Part shown: positions 53,165-64,000 of the stretch, one piece after another
Layout of the letters: every line of letters starts with the position of its first letter
How positions within the stretch are numbered: position 1 is the stretch's first letter
Assembly (NCBI RefSeq): GCF_900178525.1
Contig: NZ_FXDJ01000007.1
Coordinates: 372,001 to 436,000 of the forward strand
Source of the DNA: Massilibacteroides vaginae
GTDB taxonomy: Bacteria > Bacteroidota > Bacteroidia > Bacteroidales > Tannerellaceae
Reading direction: 5' to 3'
DNA length: 64,000 nucleotides
The notes under the pieces: generated by a model
Databases searched by the model: none
Seen by the model: only the letters and a program-made list of their open reading frames with translations
Told to the model about the DNA's origin: nothing
Position numbers and translations under genes: made by a program

Positions 53165-53746
53165 CTATAATTCAATCTCATCAGCTGAGATAAGCCCATT
53201 CATAATGGCGTAATAAGTAAGTCCGGAAATAGTCTTTATCCCGAGTTTGGCTGTTATGTTTTTACGATGACTTAAAACGGTATTCAGGCTAATATTCAGC
53301 TTATCCGCAACTTCTTTGTTGGTAATCCCCCTTACAATCTGTTGTAATACATCCACTTCACGCACGGAAAGACCTTTATTGCTTTCCGAACTATTGCTTT
53401 CGCAACTAAACAGATGTTGCAACCAATCGATAATTACTTCAAGAGGTACCGTATTGTTGAGATGAAAATTGGAAGCAAGTGGGTTGGCGTTTTCTTTTAT
53501 GTCCCCTTCGGAAGTAAGCACAATCGTTTTGTTGCGACGAGGTAAAAAGAATTCGGAATAAAGGACAAATACATCCGACTTGATAAAAAAATAGTCGAAC
53601 TGATCGGTACCATGTTCTTCCAATTTGCTAAAGGTAGAGAAAACAGAAATTGTTACCGGAGGAAAAAAATCCGTCAGAATAGTTTGTAGTCCGATGCTTT
53701 GGAACGTATCAGTAAGGATTATCGCTATTTGCTTACTTTTATGCAT
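53165..53746 (-). CDS. LuxR-type response-regulator-like transcription factor with degenerate receiver
   Basis: The protein has 193 residues. The C-terminal helix-turn-helix (about 125-188) is a clear GerE/LuxR domain: GLSVREVDVLQQIVRGITN, KEVADKLNISLNTVLSHRKN and KLGIKTISGL. The N-terminal 115 residues look like a receiver fold, but the position of the phosphorylated Asp (FDYFFIKSD) does not hold an aligned Asp, so control by a kinase is unlikely. No sensor kinase is near. It lies 11 bases behind the hemerythrin-like gene, which may be its partner. It is the best candidate to bind the 20-bp palindrome at 52441-52460. Confidence 0.88.
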   Translation of the reverse strand: MHKSKQIAIILTDTFQSIGLQTILTDFFPPVTISVFSTFSKLEEHGTDQFDYFFIKSDVFVLYSEFFLPRRNKTIVLTSEGDIKENANPLASNFHLNNTVPLEVIIDWLQHLFSCESNSSESNKGLSVREVDVLQQIVRGITNKEVADKLNISLNTVLSHRKNITAKLGIKTISGLTYYAIMNGLISADEIEL

Positions 53747-53757
53747 ATAGGAGTGAA

Positions 53758-54471
53758 TTAAAGGCTAAGCTTTTCCATAGCTGATACCATTGGTGCCAGA
53801 ATACGATAACGGATACGATCTTGCTGGCGTATGTCTTTTTCCAAACTTGCAATAGAGAATATCACCGCATAACAAAGATTTTCATTGTATTCACCCGAAA
53901 TATGCTTTATAATCAGACTTTTCAAATCAGTAAGCAATGCTTCTAAAGAATTGTCTATCTGCTGTTCCGGCAAATTTAACAGGCATGATTCCTGTTTGCT
54001 GGATTGGAGCTTCCCTAATTTTTCGCTTAGATTAAGGCAATAAGGAAACCATTCGGTCGTGTCTTTATCAATTCTATCGGTCAATTTGGTTTTGAAAGAG
54101 GCAAAAAACTTTCCGATCAAGGCTACTGAGTTATTTCCTGCAGAAGCACTTAAGGAGACAAACGAACCCAGATGTCGCTCAATATTCGGAATCTGATGCC
54201 GTTGATAGTCAATATTCGTTTTGGTTAGATAATCAATAATCTGTGAGGTATGAAAGGCTTGTAGTTTCTTCTCCGGAAAATATTCTTCATTAAGAAAGGT
54301 GTTGATCACTACAAGCAAGAAGTCGGTATCAATATGGTATTGCCCGCATACTTCCTGAACTGTTTTATCAGCCAGCCCCAAACGAATACCAAACCTGTTA
54401 ATAACAGGAATGAGTGAGGGATGTTCTTCCACCACCTCACTCAACTGCATATTTGAATATATCAAAGGCAT
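53758..54471 (-). CDS. Degenerate hemerythrin-like (ScdA/YtfE-related) protein
   Basis: The protein has 237 residues. The first 60 resemble the ScdA N-terminal/DUF1858-like domain (LSEVVEEHPSLIPVINRFGI), but the usual Cys-Cys after the last Gly is replaced by LGLAD. The rest is a four-helix hemerythrin-like bundle (HTSQIIDYL, RHQIPNIERHL, DTTEWFPY). Of the di-iron ligands expected in ScdA/YtfE, several are lost: RIDKDTTE in place of HMxKEE, and QQDRIRYRI in place of HxRIEDxI. It may bind no metal or another ligand. The start follows the TIM-barrel stop by one base, and luxR follows 11 bases after its end. I infer a sensor or partner of that regulator. Confidence 0.72.
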   Translation of the reverse strand: MPLIYSNMQLSEVVEEHPSLIPVINRFGIRLGLADKTVQEVCGQYHIDTDFLLVVINTFLNEEYFPEKKLQAFHTSQIIDYLTKTNIDYQRHQIPNIERHLGSFVSLSASAGNNSVALIGKFFASFKTKLTDRIDKDTTEWFPYCLNLSEKLGKLQSSKQESCLLNLPEQQIDNSLEALLTDLKSLIIKHISGEYNENLCYAVIFSIASLEKDIRQQDRIRYRILAPMVSAMEKLSL

Positions 54472-54472
54472 A

Positions 54473-55402
54473 TTATGCTTCTTCCCATTGTTTGCGTAAG
54501 AGTTCTACAGCAGCAGGAAGCACCACATTTCTATCTCCCTGACAGCCGCACTCAAAACTTACATATTTATCATAGCCTAACATTTTCAAGCCTTTAAAGC
54601 CGGCTACGTAATTGTCCGCGTCACCGTCTTCACCGGGCATACTTCTACGTTTACGACTTGCCATGTGAACATGCTGTAAATATTTTCCGGCTGAAAGGAA
54701 AGCTCCCATATCACAGGTTTCTTCCCATGTCATGTGCCAGAAATCTCCCAGACATGTAACACCCGGATTATTAATATCGCGACAAATCGAAGCAGCGTCG
54801 GCTACCTGACGTAAATAGAACGCTTCTTTTCTGTTAAGAGGCTCTAATATAACAGTGGTACCATGCTCTACGGCAAAAGTTCCTAATTCATCAAACCATT
54901 TACAAAGGAAATCTCGCGTTGCCTGCGTATGAGGCATAACCGGAGTTTGATGATTAAAAGCAGGAACAATAATTACTCCGGTAGAACCAAGTTCGCCGGC
55001 AGCAGTAATAATTTCGTGCATGGTATCGCGGCATTGGTTTCGTACGGCTTCATCCTCAGCAAGCATGAAACCTTGAAAACCGGCGCAAATAGCACTTACT
55101 TTAATATTACGTCCTTTTAGAGCATCCTTAATTTCAGTTACACGTCCGCCTAATCCTTTTCCTCCCGGCTCAAAACCAACAATACCTAATTTTTCGAAAT
55201 AATCGAATTTTTCGTTTAGGTCTTTTCCCGGAGCTGTTCCTTCTTGAAAAGAAAGTTTCAGTTCCAGCTGGCTTTTAGCAGTTTCGGAACTGCTTTGACC
55301 TGAAGTTGAAGAAGTACATCCAGCCCATGCTGTAGTGCTTGCCGCAGTAGCGGCAGCACCAGCAAGAGATGTTTTTAAAAAATTTCTTCTATTTAATGAC
55401 AT
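54473..55402 (-). CDS. Exported xylose-isomerase-like TIM-barrel protein (sugar isomerase/epimerase/lyase family)
   Basis: The protein has 309 residues from the ATG at 55402. It opens with a twin-arginine signal (LNRRNFLKTSLAGAAATAA) and a possible lipobox (AWAGC). The AP-endonuclease-2-type barrel (about 45-300) keeps the metal ligands: VILEPLNR (Glu), CLGDFWHM (Asp, His), QHVHMASRKR (His) and VSFECGC (Glu). Family members isomerise, epimerise or cleave sugars and keto-sugars. Export through Tat implies folding with a metal in the cytoplasm first. It is 7 bases behind the exported Gfo/Idh gene; both probably act on one sugar. A longer frame to 55423 needs a TTG start. Confidence 0.88.
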   Translation of the reverse strand: MSLNRRNFLKTSLAGAAATAASTTAWAGCTSSTSGQSSSETAKSQLELKLSFQEGTAPGKDLNEKFDYFEKLGIVGFEPGGKGLGGRVTEIKDALKGRNIKVSAICAGFQGFMLAEDEAVRNQCRDTMHEIITAAGELGSTGVIIVPAFNHQTPVMPHTQATRDFLCKWFDELGTFAVEHGTTVILEPLNRKEAFYLRQVADAASICRDINNPGVTCLGDFWHMTWEETCDMGAFLSAGKYLQHVHMASRKRRSMPGEDGDADNYVAGFKGLKMLGYDKYVSFECGCQGDRNVVLPAAVELLRKQWEEA

Positions 55403-55409
55403 AGTATCT

Positions 55410-56804
55410 TTATTTCTTTTCAACAGGTTTACCTGGAACCTGAACTACAAATCCGGACATATCCATCTTGCCAAGGTTAAGATCTTTCGGCAGATAGTCT
55501 TGAGAAGATGCAATCATTGAATCCCAAGAAATTTCAGCACCGGTATAAGCCGACTCACGTCCCATGATAGCAGCCATATTAGCAATAGCCGTTTCTGAAG
55601 CTTGTTCGATTTCTTTCTTACCACGAATGCTGTTAATCCAGTTTACATGCTCAAGAACGTATGGGTTTGTTTGTTTGAAAGTAGCTTTTTCTGCTTCTTT
55701 ATCAAATTTCCAAATAACATTATCAGCAAGGTCTTTAATTACAGTTTCTCCATTAGCAGTAGACCATGATCCTTTAGTTCCCTGAATAAATTCGCTTACA
55801 TTATTTACACAGCCATCAATCTGACGACACATACTATGCAAGTGGATTCCGTTTTCCATTGTGAAATCAATACTGAAGTTATCGTATTGATCACCGGTTA
55901 AACGACGTTGGCGAGAACCGAAACCAACAGCTTTTACAGGTTTCAAACCACTAAACCATGTAAATACGTCAATATTATGAACGTGCTGTTCTACGATATG
56001 GTCTCCGGATAGCCATTTCCAGTTAACCCAGTCTTTGATCATCCATTCGCAATCGCTCCAACCTTGTTGACGTTCGCGATACCAAAGCATATTCTGATTC
56101 CAATAAACTACACCACCGGTAATTTCACCGATTGCACCTTCCATAATTTTCTTGTAAGACTCAACATAATTACGTTGGTGATGACGTTGCGTACCTGTTA
56201 CAATGCGAAGACCTTTAGCCTGTGCTTGTTTAGCTGTCGCTACAATTATTTTATAGCCCACAGGATCAACACAAATTGGTTTTTCAAGGAAAGAATGTTT
56301 TCCTTTTTCTGTTGCATATTGGAAATGGTAAGGACGGAAATTAGGAGGAGTAGCAACAATAACAACGTCAACTCCACTATCAATTACTTGTTTGTATGCA
56401 TCTAATCCAACAAAACGCTTGTCGGCAGGAATGTCAATACCTTTATCTGCTTTTAGTTTGTCGGCAAGTCCGTCAACTCTTTCTTTAAATGTATCTCCAA
56501 GGGCAACAATGGTTACACCATTTGCTGCATTTAGGAAGTCAAACGCAGCACCCGAACCACGTCCGCCACAACCAATAACACCGGCTTTCAATTCTTGTCC
56601 GTCTGTTGCTAAATCTACTAATTCAGGGATATAATAAGTTCCTGGTTCCTTAAGCGCTTTAGTTGCAGCTGCATTTTCTGCACCACCGCCACCGCAAGAT
56701 GTTAATACGGTTGCTGCACCACCTGTGCCGATTGCTCCAAGAGCACCTGCCATAGCTGAACTTTTCAGGAATGATCTTCTGCTAATACTATTTTCTTTCT
56801 TCAT
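55410..56804 (-). CDS. Exported Gfo/Idh/MocA-family sugar oxidoreductase
   Basis: The protein has 464 residues. A twin-arginine signal (SISRRSFLKSSAMAGALGA) and a lipobox (VLTSCGGG) predict a Tat-exported lipoprotein. The Rossmann domain shows AGVIGCGGRGSG and the dinucleotide/catalytic FLEKPICVD; the second domain has HIVEQHVHNID with catalytic His/Asp. Such exported members keep NAD(P) tightly bound, as in glucose-fructose oxidoreductase, and oxidise or epimerise sugars. It lies between the tetraheme cytochrome fusion (28 bases upstream) and the TIM-barrel protein (7 bases downstream). Confidence 0.92.
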   Translation of the reverse strand: MKKENSISRRSFLKSSAMAGALGAIGTGGAATVLTSCGGGGAENAAATKALKEPGTYYIPELVDLATDGQELKAGVIGCGGRGSGAAFDFLNAANGVTIVALGDTFKERVDGLADKLKADKGIDIPADKRFVGLDAYKQVIDSGVDVVIVATPPNFRPYHFQYATEKGKHSFLEKPICVDPVGYKIIVATAKQAQAKGLRIVTGTQRHHQRNYVESYKKIMEGAIGEITGGVVYWNQNMLWYRERQQGWSDCEWMIKDWVNWKWLSGDHIVEQHVHNIDVFTWFSGLKPVKAVGFGSRQRRLTGDQYDNFSIDFTMENGIHLHSMCRQIDGCVNNVSEFIQGTKGSWSTANGETVIKDLADNVIWKFDKEAEKATFKQTNPYVLEHVNWINSIRGKKEIEQASETAIANMAAIMGRESAYTGAEISWDSMIASSQDYLPKDLNLGKMDMSGFVVQVPGKPVEKK

Positions 56805-56832
56805 GATATAAATTATTAAAAGGTTTATATTG

Positions 56833-58410
56833 TTAATTCGGATTTACTGATGAATCAGGCTCACAAACTACACGGAATCCAACACCACGTATATCTGAGT
56901 ACCACCAGATACTTTGCGGTTGTTGCGGGTCTGTTTTTAACCAGGCTTCATGTTTTGTAAAGTCACGAGCTGCACTTCTTAATTCTGCGGCATCTGACGT
57001 ATAATTACCTCCACGTACAACCCATTCTTCTCCTGTGGTTATAAGTGGATTTGTAACATTTTCTTCCGTTTTGGAATAGGCTTCCGGATCATATTTGTCA
57101 GCACAATATTCCATCACGTTACCTAACATATTCTTCAAACCAAAAGGATTTGCCTGCACAAGAGAAGGCTCCTGAGTTCGGTTTTTACTATTTTTATTGT
57201 AAATCACGAAAGCACTGATCGGTTCGGTTTTCGCGCTAAACATCTTACGCCAAAATCCCTGATCAGAAAAGTCTTTCGGGCTTCCTTCAAAGAAATAAGC
57301 ACTTTCTGTTCCTCCGCGAGCGGCGTATTCCCATTCAGCTTCTGTTGGCAAACGATATTTTTTTCCTGTTTTCAATGACAACCACTGGCAGAAGGTTTCC
57401 GCAGCATAGTGTGTCATGGTAATAGCCGGTCGATCTCCTCCACCCCAACCTTGATCAGGGAATCCAAACGGAGGCGTAGGACCGGAAACAGCATCTACGT
57501 CGGGATTACTATTGTTTGCATAAACAGCTTCAGGAGGCGTACGTCCTTCGCTCATTGTTTGTCCGTAAAATGCCCAATATTGATCCCACGTAGCTTCTAC
57601 TTCAGCCATAAAGAACGGGCTTAGTGTTACGTTACGAACAGGCGTTTCATCTGCTTTCTGGAAAGCTTCTTTGGAAGAACTACCCATTTTAAAGGAACCA
57701 CCGGGAATAGCAATCATTTTAAAGGAAACCATGGTTCCCGGTATCTGTTCAACAAAATCTGAAAATGAAGTAACCGGAGTTGGTTCTTTATAATATAAGC
57801 TGGTATCTATCGGACCAGAGGACATAGTAGGGATACCCTCCAGTTTTCCATGTGTATAATTCGGATTATAATGCCCGGCGTCCAAGTGACAACTTATACA
57901 TTGTAAGTCTAATTTCTTTTCGTTTTCCTCATAATAAAGATGGGCTGTTATTCCATCATTATCAATACCCTCCGGGAATAAATTCTGATGACATTCTTTA
58001 CATGATTCATTCGGTATGAATTTAATGGCATTCTCCAATTGTGATTTGCTATCCCAATCAAAGTCTGCACTGTCTTTTGTTAAATAGCCCCAAAGATCTT
58101 TAGCGCCTAATTTTGCTTTTGCAGTATAATGCGCCCAGGTATCATGTTTTGGTGGAAGGTGACAATCCACACAATGTACTTTAACACCGCTTCCGTTGCT
58201 CACATGTTGTCCAATCTTCCATGTTTCTTCCGCATGAGGATGAACATGACACATCATACATGACTCATCTGTTGAAAAATAAACTGAGGTTTGATAAACA
58301 CCAATCATCATGGCCACACCGAGACCGAGACCAAGTAGTAGAAAGAAAGTTTTCCCACGAAAAAAACTTTTTTTCTTTTGAGAGTTTTGAAAAGAGTTTC
58401 TGTTTGTCAT
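56833..58410 (-). CDS. Tetraheme NapC/NrfH-like cytochrome c fused to a SUMF1 (FGE-sulfatase) domain
   Basis: The protein has 525 residues. One N-terminal membrane anchor (about 22-42, FFLLLGLGLGVAMMIGVY) is followed by four CxxCH haem sites (CMMCH, CVDCH, CKECH, CISCH, about 51-175), the layout of NapC/NrfH quinol dehydrogenases. From about 225 to the end is a SUMF1 domain: IPGGSFKMGSS, RLPTEAEWEYAARGG, GLKNMLGNVMEYC, VVRGGNYTSDA, RGVGFRVV. The two catalytic Cys of formylglycine-generating enzyme are missing, so it is unlikely to activate sulfatases. It should take electrons from or give them to the quinone pool and pass them in the periplasm, perhaps to or from the exported Gfo/Idh enzyme next door (inference). 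Confidence 0.88.
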   Translation of the reverse strand: MTNRNSFQNSQKKKSFFRGKTFFLLLGLGLGVAMMIGVYQTSVYFSTDESCMMCHVHPHAEETWKIGQHVSNGSGVKVHCVDCHLPPKHDTWAHYTAKAKLGAKDLWGYLTKDSADFDWDSKSQLENAIKFIPNESCKECHQNLFPEGIDNDGITAHLYYEENEKKLDLQCISCHLDAGHYNPNYTHGKLEGIPTMSSGPIDTSLYYKEPTPVTSFSDFVEQIPGTMVSFKMIAIPGGSFKMGSSSKEAFQKADETPVRNVTLSPFFMAEVEATWDQYWAFYGQTMSEGRTPPEAVYANNSNPDVDAVSGPTPPFGFPDQGWGGGDRPAITMTHYAAETFCQWLSLKTGKKYRLPTEAEWEYAARGGTESAYFFEGSPKDFSDQGFWRKMFSAKTEPISAFVIYNKNSKNRTQEPSLVQANPFGLKNMLGNVMEYCADKYDPEAYSKTEENVTNPLITTGEEWVVRGGNYTSDAAELRSAARDFTKHEAWLKTDPQQPQSIWWYSDIRGVGFRVVCEPDSSVNPN

Positions 58411-58559
58411 TTGTTTTTATGGTAAATCTGTTAGCAATAACATCAATTTTGTTATTATATACCTCTATTTAAGGCACTAAAGTTAATCTTTTTTTTATTG
58501 AGCAAAAATTAATCTATTCCTATTTTAATAAAAACATAAAAATCACATCTTCAAAATAT

Positions 58560-58612
58560 ACGGTAAAGAGTCTGATATACATCTATTAAGATTAAATCAG
58601 ACTCTTCACCGT
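58560..58612 (-). terminator. Long hairpin after the LacZ-type GH2 gene
   Basis: ACGGT-AAGAGTCTGAT pairs with ATCAGACTCTT-ACCGT over about 16 bp with one mismatch and a loop of about 19. No strong T-run follows, so it may be a processing or protective 3' structure. It separates GH2 from the cytochrome operon. Confidence 0.55.
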
Positions 58613-58619
58613 GTATTAT

Positions 58620-61736
<3,117 letters not shown>

Positions 61737-61744
61737 TTAGTTGA

Positions 61745-62911
61745 TCAGTCGATCCACTTCTGCCATTTTTGAGTGTCGTTATACCCGGCTTCTACCATTG
61801 TTTCAATAAACTGCATACCTCTTACGCCGTCATACACAGTTGGAAAATCCAACGTTTCTTCGGCAGGTTTCTCTCCTTTTTTAAACGCTCTTACAGTAGC
61901 CGCGAAATTCCGGTAGATATTGGCAAAAGACTCAATAAAACCTTCGGGATGCCCCCCCGGAGTGCGTGAATTATATTTCGCGATGTCCCCCATATATCCT
62001 CCATTTCCTACACGATAGATTTCTTTCGGTTTGTTGATCCACATTGCATACAAAGAATTCGGCTCTTCCTGTTTCCACTCCAAACCACCCTTTTCTCCAT
62101 ATACACGGATACGAAAATTATTTTCTTCGCCGGCACAGATCTGAGAAGATACAAGTACACCTTTAGCTCCATTATCATATTTAAGGAATGCCGTACCATC
62201 ATCGTCAATAGGACGATTAGGTACAAAAGCCGTTAAATCACCACATAATTCGGTTACCTTTTGACCTAAAACATATTCGCTCAAATGCCATGCGTGTGTT
62301 CCAATGTCACCTACGCAACCGGCCTTGCCCGACTGTTTAGGATCAGTACGCCATCCGGCGTTATTGCCACCTAACAATTCTATTCTTTCAGAAAGCCAAC
62401 CCTGGCAATATTCCACATAAACTCTGCGGATTTTACCCAATTCACCCGCTGCTATCCTTGCCTTCATATCTTTAACCGCGGGATACCCGGTATACACATG
62501 CGTAAGCGCAAGGATCAGGCCGGTTTCTTCTACTTTTTTCTGTAATAATTTCGCTTCTTCCAAAGAAAAAGTCATTGGTTTATCTACAACAACATGAAAA
62601 CCTCTTTCCAGCGCCATCATCGCAGGTTCAAAATGCCAACGATTAGGCGTTACGATGGTTACGAAATCCATTCTTTCACCTTCCGGTAGAGTCATTTCAT
62701 GTTCGAACATCTCCTGATAACTGCTGTAAATACGTTCTTCAGGGAGATAATATGAAAGTCCTGAACTACGGGAAATTTCCGGTTTTACGCTAAAACAACC
62801 ACAAACAAGTTCGATCTGATTGTCCATAAAAGCACCACAACGGTGAATTGCACCGATAAAGGCATCGGACCCACCTCCGACCATACCCATTCTTAGTTTT
62901 CTGTTTTCCAT
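61745..62911 (-). CDS. Cytoplasmic-type Gfo/Idh/MocA-family oxidoreductase
   Basis: The protein has 388 residues with no signal. The Rossmann start is LRMGMVGGGSDAFIGAIHR; the dinucleotide-binding Lys is in DKPMTF (DKP replaces the usual EKP), and the catalytic residues lie in GDIGTHAWHL. Family members oxidise, reduce or epimerise sugars with bound or free NAD(P). It stands 26 bases upstream of the LacZ-type gene and 150 bases behind SusD in the same direction, which suggests it processes a sugar released by that locus. Confidence 0.9.
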   Translation of the reverse strand: MENRKLRMGMVGGGSDAFIGAIHRCGAFMDNQIELVCGCFSVKPEISRSSGLSYYLPEERIYSSYQEMFEHEMTLPEGERMDFVTIVTPNRWHFEPAMMALERGFHVVVDKPMTFSLEEAKLLQKKVEETGLILALTHVYTGYPAVKDMKARIAAGELGKIRRVYVEYCQGWLSERIELLGGNNAGWRTDPKQSGKAGCVGDIGTHAWHLSEYVLGQKVTELCGDLTAFVPNRPIDDDGTAFLKYDNGAKGVLVSSQICAGEENNFRIRVYGEKGGLEWKQEEPNSLYAMWINKPKEIYRVGNGGYMGDIAKYNSRTPGGHPEGFIESFANIYRNFAATVRAFKKGEKPAEETLDFPTVYDGVRGMQFIETMVEAGYNDTQKWQKWID

Positions 62912-62961
62912 AATATATCAATAAGTTAAAATGTAACAAAGTATCCCCTTTCAGAGTAAAA

Positions 62962-63011
62962 GAGGGTTGCACAAATATATACATAATCAGTTAGTTAATC
63001 ATGCAACCCTC
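62962..63011 (-). terminator. Long-loop inverted repeat after SusD
   Basis: GAGGGTTGCA (62962-62971) and TGCAACCCTC (63002-63011) pair perfectly over 10 bp with a 30-base loop; TTTTAC follows on minus. It may partly end the SusC/SusD transcript. A possible -7 box (TATATTTG, minus, 62979-62972) lies inside the loop. Confidence 0.5.
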
Positions 63012-63064
63012 CATGGATAATCTTAATCTTTCATTATATTGGAAGAATCTACTTACTTAAAAAA

Positions 63065-64000
63065 TTATTTACTACCCATTCCAGGATTTTGAACCAAATT
63101 AGGATTACGACGCATTTCATCCTGATGAATTGGAGCAAAATACATTTTATCTAACCATTTACGATTCTCACGGCTGGAAAGATCATTTACATAGTAGTAA
63201 TAGTCATACTTTTCTTCGTCATGAATATAAGGCTTGTTAGAGACTTTACCCGGTTTCAATATACCTTCAACAATAATACCAGTCAAAGGTTTATTTCCAC
63301 ATTCAGGAGCGATCATCCAACGACGAACGTCGAAATAGCGATGTTGTTCATAAGCAAATTCTGCACGACGTTGTTGACGAATAAATTCCCGTAAATCGGA
63401 CTGATTAAATTGTTTTCCACGAACAGACAATACTGATTTAACATCTTTCAGGTCTATACGAGCACGCAATTCGTTTATCCATTTAGCCGCTTCTTCCAGT
63501 TCATTTAATTCAACACATGCCTCAGCCGCAATTAAATACATTTCAGCTAATCGCATATAAACATGGGGTACAGTTTGTCTAAAATATTGAGCATCGATAG
63601 AGGTATCTATAAGCTTCTTTTCATAATATCCTGTCCAGGAACCGTTCCAGTCTTCTATAGGTCCTTGACGGGTATCAACACCCCACATAGAACGACGTTT
63701 AACGCCATCACGAAATTCTATTTCTTCATCTCCGTTTGTTACTTCATATTTACCAGCTTGCAAACGTCCCAGAGGAGTTGGATCAAGCGTAGCGGCATCA
63801 GCAGGACGTGGACGTCCCCAAGTATTTCCGTCAGTAGCTACCGTTGCATAAAAACGTGGTTCGCGTCCATTATAAGGATTACCTTTTTGAAATTCACCCG
63901 GCTTAGTCATTCCCTGAGGCATAGAGCCATCTTCAAATTCAAAAGCCATCACTAAATCCTGTGTTGGAGTAGTTCCTGCCCAGTTATGGTAACCATTAGG
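63065..64000 (-). CDS. SusD/RagB-family nutrient-binding lipoprotein, C-terminal part (cut by window edge)
   Basis: The frame runs from the right edge to a stop at 63065, about 311 residues. PTQDLVMAFEFEDG is the typical entry to the SusD C-terminal half; RLAEMYLIAAEACVELN with INELRARI and IRQQRRAEFAYEQHRYFDVRRW are the classic TPR and closing motifs. It ends with PIHQDEMRRNPNLVQNPG, as most SusD proteins do. Its SusC partner would lie beyond the right edge. It heads this part of a locus with the Gfo/Idh and LacZ-type genes. Confidence 0.95.
   Translation of the reverse strand, partial: PNGYHNWAGTTPTQDLVMAFEFEDGSMPQGMTKPGEFQKGNPYNGREPRFYATVATDGNTWGRPRPADAATLDPTPLGRLQAGKYEVTNGDEEIEFRDGVKRRSMWGVDTRQGPIEDWNGSWTGYYEKKLIDTSIDAQYFRQTVPHVYMRLAEMYLIAAEACVELNELEEAAKWINELRARIDLKDVKSVLSVRGKQFNQSDLREFIRQQRRAEFAYEQHRYFDVRRWMIAPECGNKPLTGIIVEGILKPGKVSNKPYIHDEEKYDYYYYVNDLSSRENRKWLDKMYFAPIHQDEMRRNPNLVQNPGMGSK

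Noticed and set aside
56833-57720. Active formylglycine-generating sulfatase maturase
   Set aside because: The catalytic cysteine pair is absent and no sulfatase gene lies in the window.

Overview
The window looks like a chromosomal piece of a Bacteroidales bacterium (phylum Bacteroidota), perhaps of the Parabacteroides/Dysgonomonas/Porphyromonas side; I cannot fix the genus. The evidence is SusC/SusD pairs, a FecR-type anti-sigma factor, a histone H1-like small basic protein, DUF4827 and DUF4293 proteins, many TAnnTTTG-type -7 promoter boxes, and tRNA genes without an encoded CCA end. All genes look intact; I see no transposase, integrase, phage gene or CRISPR array.

Layout. 1-5216 (minus): a FecR anti-sigma, an STN-domain SusC and the start of a SusD (left edge cut). 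5481-12768: an exported phosphoesterase, a cation efflux protein, a CPA2-type K+/H+ antiporter, the H1-like protein, an M28 peptidase, an unrecognised 53-residue protein with structured flanks, and a HAD phosphatase. 12875-26347: pyruvate:ferredoxin oxidoreductase, an AAA ATPase, CysQ, then on the plus strand GlyA, a GH20 hexosaminidase, GpmA and a GH2 glycosidase. 26432-33308: GlmM, DUF4827, NrnA, a short ComEC and Rpe (minus), then a divergent LysR/pirin pair. 33422-34430: three minus-strand tRNAs (Leu-GAG, Leu-CAG, Gly-GCC) with repeats. 34530-45117 (minus): SGNH hydrolase, PNP, SAH deaminase-type amidohydrolase, DEAD-box helicase, M20 peptidase, PhoH-PIN, DUF4293, RpoZ, BamD, ACT protein and PaaK.

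45283-64000 (all minus) is the most interesting part. Read in the direction of transcription it holds the end of a SusD, a cytoplasmic-type Gfo/Idh oxidoreductase, and a LacZ-type GH2. Next comes a tetraheme NapC/NrfH-like cytochrome fused to a SUMF1 domain, followed by two proteins with twin-arginine plus lipobox signals (a Gfo/Idh oxidoreductase and a xylose-isomerase-like TIM barrel). One base after the TIM-barrel stop begins a degenerate hemerythrin-like protein, then a LuxR-type pseudo-response regulator and a hemolysin III/PAQR membrane protein. Beyond a promoter with a perfect 20-bp palindrome lie two paralogous TonB-dependent receptors, an AmpG/RhtX-like MFS carrier and HemN. My reading (inference) is an envelope sugar-oxidation module with its own haem electron carrier, linked to a regulator and to a TonB-driven uptake system for a tetrapyrrole or siderophore.

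A second unexplained signal is a family of short intergenic repeats at 6525, 17789, 33718 and 49993. Their 11-bp core (ATAACCTTTAT and variants, in either orientation) recurs at an exact 21-bp period at the first three sites and at 21-22 bp at the fourth.
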